Below the pieces are notes generated by a model, which saw nothing but the letters and a program-made list of their open reading frames with translations, had not been told where the DNA came from and made no database searches. 64,000 nt of DNA from Massilia sp. YIM B02443 (lineage in GTDB: Bacteria > Pseudomonadota > Gammaproteobacteria > Burkholderiales > Burkholderiaceae_D), in NCBI RefSeq assembly GCF_030411955.1, contig NZ_JASNRA010000002.1, positions 248,001-312,000 on the forward strand, read 5' to 3'. Below, piece by piece: positions 60,225 through 64,000 of this stretch. Within the stretch, counting starts at the first letter, position 1. Each line of letters opens with the position of its first letter. A program made the translations under genes and the position numbers.

Positions 60225-60767
60225 CTACGCCTGATTGGCTGGATTCGGATAGTTGTTCTTGACCCGCACATAATGTTCGGCCGAGTAGCGCAGCCAGGCC
60301 TTCTCTGCATCGGTCAACGGCCGCACTTTTTCGGCCGGCCGTCCCATGTACAGGAAGCCGCTTTCCAGCGTCTTGCCCGGCGGGACCAGGCTGCCTGCGC
60401 CGAGCATGACGAGGTCTTGCACGACCACGTCATCCATCAGAATGCTGCCCATGCCGATCAGGCAGTCGTTGCCGATGCGGCAGCCGTGCAGGATCGCCGA
60501 GTGGCCGACCGTGACATAGTCGCCGATGATCAATGGCGAGCCCTGCGGCTTGTGCGGCGTACGATGGGCGACGTGGCCCATCGTCAGGTCCTGGATATTG
60601 GTCGAGTGGCCGATGACGATGTCGTTGACGTCGCCGCGCAGGACGGCATTGCACCAGACCGACGAATCGGGACCGATGCGGACATTGCCGATGACCTGGG
60701 CTGAGTCGTGAAGGTAGACGCCGTCACCGATTTCCGGAATGGCGTCGAGGTAAGGAGAGATTGGCAT
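60225..60767 (-). CDS. Gamma carbonic anhydrase family protein (YrdA/PaaY type)
   Basis: The 180-residue left-handed beta-helix protein has hexapeptide repeats (V-I-G-N-V-R-I-G, I-V-I-G-H-S-T-N-I-Q-D). Metal-site histidines are in G-H-V-A-H and T-V-G-H-S-A-I-L-H-G-C. Members are zinc/iron proteins with carbonic anhydrase or thioesterase activity, and many are uncharacterised. The ATG at 60767 gives the standard M-P-I-S-P-Y start; the upstream TTG is unlikely. It is convergent with phoD. Confidence 0.9.
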   Translation of the reverse strand: MPISPYLDAIPEIGDGVYLHDSAQVIGNVRIGPDSSVWCNAVLRGDVNDIVIGHSTNIQDLTMGHVAHRTPHKPQGSPLIIGDYVTVGHSAILHGCRIGNDCLIGMGSILMDDVVVQDLVMLGAGSLVPPGKTLESGFLYMGRPAEKVRPLTDAEKAWLRYSAEHYVRVKNNYPNPANQA

Positions 60768-60821
60768 AGCCGAGAATATTGCCAAACAAACAGACTCAGT
60801 ACAAGCTCCCTTTCCGCGTGC

Positions 60822-61868
60822 TCAAGGCAGCTGCCGCGCGGAGCGCAGCCGTTCGATCGCCGTCACCATCGTCGCCTCGGTCTGCACCGCCTCGGTAAAC
60901 CCGGCACGCCGGATCTTGCCCATGTCCGACACCATGTCGAACTCGGTATTGAACACGAAGTCGCCGAACCACCACCCCACCAGCTTCTCGTAAGGCAGCG
61001 ACTGCAGCCCGTGCCGCTGCACCAGCCGCTGCCATGCATCCGCCTTGAGCGGCATCTGCTTGGCCAGCGAGAACGGCTGCGGCGCGCCGACTTCCATGTC
61101 GAATGCCGCAGCCACGTGCTTCCACACACGCTCCCAGCGGAACGGTTCGTTGACCAGGTTGAAGGCTTCGCCTGCCGCCATCGGATCGAGCGCCGCCCAA
61201 ACGCTGGCGCGCGCCATCCAGTCGGCGTCGGTGGTCTGCGCCAGCACGCCCGAATACACCTTCTCGCTGCCCGGAAAACGCAGCGGCACGCCGACCGCCT
61301 TGCTGAGCGCCGCAAACACCCCCATCACCATCACGATGTTCATCGGGTTGCCGGCAATGTCGCCCACCACCACGTCCGGTCGCAGGATCGACCATTCGAA
61401 ATCGCCGGCGGCGCCGCGCTCGCGCAGCAGGTCTTCCTGGACGTAATAGAAATTGGGCGTCATGTGGCGCGGATCGTCCTCGTAGAACGGCGCGCGGGTC
61501 GGCCCCAGGTGCACGCCATACACCTTGGCGCCCTGGTAGTGCACCACGCGCTGCAGCGGCGCGCCGACCGCCTTCAGGCCGTCGAGCAGGTTGCGCAGCA
61601 TGCCGCCGTTGATGCGCTCTTCGTCGAGCAGGTCGGCGCCGCCCTTCAGGGCCGCATAGAACACGTGGGTGGTGTCGCGCGCCGCTTCCAGTGCGCGCGC
61701 GGTGGCTTGCGCGTCGAGCAGGTCGACCTTGATCGTCTCGACGCCGTCGACGAAAGTGCGTGGCAAGGCGCGCACCTGCCAGTCCGGACGCCCTTTCAGC
61801 TCGCGCACGACCGCGTTGCCGATGATGCCGCTCGCGCCGACCACCAGCGCAGTGTATTGACCAGCCAT
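60822..61868 (-). CDS. PRISE-type SDR (progesterone 5-beta-reductase/iridoid synthase-like)
   Basis: The 348-residue extended SDR has A-L-V-V-G-A-S-G-I-I-G (NADP loop), H-Y-Q-G-A-K-V-Y-G and the PRISE hallmark N-F-Y-Y-V-Q-E-D-L-L with the catalytic Tyr, followed by W-S-I-L-R-P. Such enzymes reduce enones with NADPH. Bacterial members are common and usually uncharacterised. Cytosolic. It stands alone between the carbonic-anhydrase-like gene and a divergent HD-GYP gene. Confidence 0.87.
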   Translation of the reverse strand: MAGQYTALVVGASGIIGNAVVRELKGRPDWQVRALPRTFVDGVETIKVDLLDAQATARALEAARDTTHVFYAALKGGADLLDEERINGGMLRNLLDGLKAVGAPLQRVVHYQGAKVYGVHLGPTRAPFYEDDPRHMTPNFYYVQEDLLRERGAAGDFEWSILRPDVVVGDIAGNPMNIVMVMGVFAALSKAVGVPLRFPGSEKVYSGVLAQTTDADWMARASVWAALDPMAAGEAFNLVNEPFRWERVWKHVAAAFDMEVGAPQPFSLAKQMPLKADAWQRLVQRHGLQSLPYEKLVGWWFGDFVFNTEFDMVSDMGKIRRAGFTEAVQTEATMVTAIERLRSARQLP

Positions 61869-62014
61869 GTTGTGCTCCCCTTGATAACAAGCGCAACAGC
61901 ATAGCGCTCTATGGCGAAACGCGTCGGCCAGCAGCGGCTTTCAGCTGGAAAGCACGATTTTCACAATCAGGCTAGAATCCTCGAAGTTTCTATAGCGCAC
62001 TATATATTGCATTT

Positions 62015-63394
62015 ATGACATCCCTTGCTATCCCTCCCCTGTCCATCGTCGATGGCGCTACCGTGCGTCTGTCCGAACTGATGAGCGCATTCAGTTACGC
62101 GCTCGATATTACCGAGGGCCAGCCCGAGGGACATTGCATGCGTGCCTGCTGGATCGGCGTGCACATCGGCCGCGAAGCCGGCCTGTCGCCGTCGCAGCTG
62201 CGCGAGCTGTACTACACGATCCTGCTGAAAGACCTGGGCTGCAGCAGCAACGCGGCGCGCATCTTCGAGCTGTACATGAGCGACGACCGCCAGTTCAAGC
62301 ACGACTACATGAGCATGGGCGACAGCCTGCCCGAGGCGCTGTCGTTCGTGCTGTCGCACGCCGGACTGCAGGCGCCGCTGGCGCAGCGCTTCCGCAGCAT
62401 CCTGAAGGTGGTCGCCGGCGGCGAGCGCCTGGCCTGCGAACTGGTCAGCACGCGCTGCCAGCGTGGCGCCGAGATCGCGCGCCTGCTGCGCTTTCCGGAA
62501 AGCGTGGCCGAAGGCATCTTCGGCCTGGACGAGCACTACAACGGCAAGGGCCGTCCCAACCGGGTGCGCGGCGACGACATTCCGCTGTATTCGCGCATCG
62601 CCCTGCTGGCCCAGGTGGTGGACGTGTTCCACACCTCGGGCGGACGCGATGCCGCGATGGCCGAAGTCAGGCGCCGCGACGGCCGCTGGTTCGATCCGCG
62701 CCTGGTGCAGGCATTCGAGGCGGTGGCGACGAGCAATGGGTTGTGGGCCGGCCTGGCCGATCCTGAACTCGAACGCGCCGTGGCCGATCTGGTACAGGCC
62801 GAGCACGAGTTGCCGGTCGACGACGACTACCTCGACGACATCGCCGCCGCCTTCGGCCAGGTAGTCGATGCCAAGAGTCCATATACCAGCGGCCACAGTG
62901 CGCGCGTGGCGCGCTACACCGACCTGATCGCCGAAGGCTTGGGCTTGCCACCGGCACGCCGGCGCTGGCTGCGCCGTGGCGCCCTGCTGCACGATGTCGG
63001 CAAGCTCGGCGTGAGCAACAGCGTGCTCGACAAACCGGGCGCGCTCGACCGCAACGAGTGGGACGCAGTCAAGCAGCACGCCATCTACAGCGAACGCATC
63101 CTGGCGCGGGTGCGCGCCTTCGCCGAGCTGGCGACCATCGCCGGCGCCCACCACGAACGGCTCGACGGCAACGGCTATCCGCGCGGCCTGGCGGCGCCGG
63201 ACATCGCGCTCGAGACGCGCATCATCACCACCGCCGACATCTTCGACGCCATCACCGCCGAGCGTCCGTATCGCGCGGCGATTCCCGTGCCGCAGGCGCT
63301 GGAGATGATGGAAAAGACGGTCGGCACGGCGCTCGATCCGGACTGCTTTGCGGCGCTCAAGCGCGCGCTGGCGCCCGAAGCCCTCGCCGCCTGA
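62015..63394 (+). CDS. Tandem HD-GYP protein with degenerate first domain
   Basis: The 459-residue protein has a complete C-terminal HD-GYP domain (about 280-450; G-H-S-A-R-V, L-L-H-D-V-G-K-L-G, H-H-E-R-L-D-G-N-G-Y-P). An N-terminal domain of the same fold (about 15-260) has K-D in place of H-D (L-L-K-D-L-G) and G-R-P in place of G-Y-P (D-E-H-Y-N-G-K-G-R-P). The C-terminal part should hydrolyse cyclic-di-GMP or another cyclic dinucleotide; the N-terminal part is probably regulatory. No receiver or membrane segment is present. Confidence 0.9.
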   Translation: MTSLAIPPLSIVDGATVRLSELMSAFSYALDITEGQPEGHCMRACWIGVHIGREAGLSPSQLRELYYTILLKDLGCSSNAARIFELYMSDDRQFKHDYMSMGDSLPEALSFVLSHAGLQAPLAQRFRSILKVVAGGERLACELVSTRCQRGAEIARLLRFPESVAEGIFGLDEHYNGKGRPNRVRGDDIPLYSRIALLAQVVDVFHTSGGRDAAMAEVRRRDGRWFDPRLVQAFEAVATSNGLWAGLADPELERAVADLVQAEHELPVDDDYLDDIAAAFGQVVDAKSPYTSGHSARVARYTDLIAEGLGLPPARRRWLRRGALLHDVGKLGVSNSVLDKPGALDRNEWDAVKQHAIYSERILARVRAFAELATIAGAHHERLDGNGYPRGLAAPDIALETRIITTADIFDAITAERPYRAAIPVPQALEMMEKTVGTALDPDCFAALKRALAPEALAA

Positions 63395-63406
63395 AGCGCG
63401 CCTGCG

Positions 63407-64000
63407 TCAGCCGAACAAGCCTTCGTCCGAACCGTCGCCATCGAAAAAGCCGCCCGGACTGTCGTCCACGTTGTCGGCCACGCTGTCGTCAAGCGCGCTG
63501 TTGGGTTCGTCGATCGCGCCCAATCCGGCCTGGTCGGCCAGTGAGCTGCCGGACTGGTCGGCCACACTGTCCGCTCCCGCGCCAGCGGCCGCATTATCGG
63601 CCAGCAAGTGGTTCGAGGCATCATGGCCGTTGTTGCCGAGCAGATTGCCGATCCCGTGGAACAAGAAGCTGCCGGCTGCCACGCCGGCCGCCGTCGCCGC
63701 CACCGTCCCCAGCATGCTGCCGGCGCCGCCGCGCATGAAGCCGCCCTGAGCCGGTGCCGCGGGCGCTGCCTGCTGGACCGGCGCGGCTCCCTGATAGCGC
63801 CCGCCTTCCATGCCCGGCACCGGATTCGACGGACGGCTCTGCGCCGAGTTGCCCCAGGCATTCGGATCGAGGAAGCCGCCGGCGCTCTTGCCGCCCTGGC
63901 TCTCGAGCTCGGCGATACGGTTCTGGGCATTGCCCAGCGCTTGTTCCACCAGCAAGGCGCGCTGCACCAGCAGGTAGGCCGCGTCCGGCTGCTGGGCCAC
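63407..64000 (-). CDS. DUF2076 family protein (5' end outside window)
   Basis: The visible 197 C-terminal residues start A-Q-Q-P-D-A-A-Y-L-L-V-Q-R-A-L-L-V-E-Q-A-L, a helical segment typical of DUF2076 proteins, then an Ala/Gln/Pro/Gly-rich linker. One hydrophobic stretch follows (S-M-L-G-T-V-A-A-T-A-A-G-V-A-A-G-S-F-L-F) and an acidic Asp/Ser-rich tail ending D-E-G-L-F-G. The family is described as periplasmic ligand-binding-sensor-like, without firm function. The start codon lies beyond the right edge. Convergent with the HD-GYP gene, 12 nt apart. Confidence 0.85.
   Translation of the reverse strand: MAQQPDAAYLLVQRALLVEQALGNAQNRIAELESQGGKSAGGFLDPNAWGNSAQSRPSNPVPGMEGGRYQGAAPVQQAAPAAPAQGGFMRGGAGSMLGTVAATAAGVAAGSFLFHGIGNLLGNNGHDASNHLLADNAAAGAGADSVADQSGSSLADQAGLGAIDEPNSALDDSVADNVDDSPGGFFDGDGSDEGLFG

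Noticed and set aside
1-64000. tRNA, rRNA or CRISPR arrays
   Set aside because: No tRNA-like cloverleaf, rRNA segment or regularly spaced short repeats were seen. The only sizeable repeats are the two 104-bp copies.

Overview
The window is GC-rich and carries many overlapping ATGA-type gene junctions. Its gene families (Wzx/Wzy exopolysaccharide genes, NasST/ANTAR nitrate assimilation, membrane urate oxidase PuuD, S9 peptidase, LytS/LytTR pair, T6SS VgrG module) suggest a betaproteobacterial chromosome, probably Oxalobacteraceae (Massilia/Duganella-like). That placement is inference from gene content, not from a database search.

Layout. 1-15.7 kb (minus strand): a surface-polysaccharide locus headed by a LysR regulator and a Wzz/GNVR protein, then (after a terminator) a WecA-like initiating transferase, a WbpP-like UDP-GlcNAc 4-epimerase, a flippase, three GT4 glycosyltransferases, an O-antigen-type polymerase/ligase, a polysaccharide deacetylase, an asparagine-synthase-like amidotransferase and a FemAB/GNAT-fold acyltransferase cut by the window edge. 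16.2-16.9 kb: dienelactone hydrolase. 17-27.2 kb (minus strand): nitrate assimilation, in transcription order nasT-nasS, then narK-nirB-nirD-FAD oxidoreductase-nasA. In front of narK lie a sigma-54 promoter, NtrC-like dyads, and a leader with two A-x-x-G hexaloop hairpins, the second overlapping an intrinsic terminator. Together these form a complete nitrate-responsive antitermination circuit.

27.4-34.9 kb: two tiny ORFs, a secreted S9 peptidase, a secreted protein of unknown function, a tandem retropepsin-like gene split by one in-frame TGA, a DUF2726 protein and a GNAT acetyltransferase. 34.9-43.3 kb: an accessory type VI secretion module (VgrG with a TTR-like tail, dual-HKD phospholipase D effector, Sel1 lipoprotein as probable immunity protein, PAAR, IS3-family remnant). 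It is bounded by two 104-bp, about 96% identical direct copies of the 3' end of an M20 peptidase gene, so it looks like an inserted island.

43.2-52.6 kb: purine and pyrimidine nitrogen salvage (M20 hydrolase, PuuD, LysR, a UraD-allantoate amidohydrolase fusion, NCS1 permease, short PreT-like oxidoreductase, omega-amino-acid:pyruvate aminotransferase). With the nitrate genes, much of the window serves nitrogen acquisition. 52.8-64 kb: mixed housekeeping and regulatory genes (GNAT, TonB-C-like periplasmic protein, LytS/LytTR two-component system, SDR divergent from an AraC regulator, monothiol glutaredoxin-like protein, Tat-exported PhoD phosphatase, gamma carbonic anhydrase, PRISE-type reductase, tandem HD-GYP protein, and a DUF2076 protein cut by the right edge). 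A decayed LytTR fragment overlaps the 3' end of the AraC gene.
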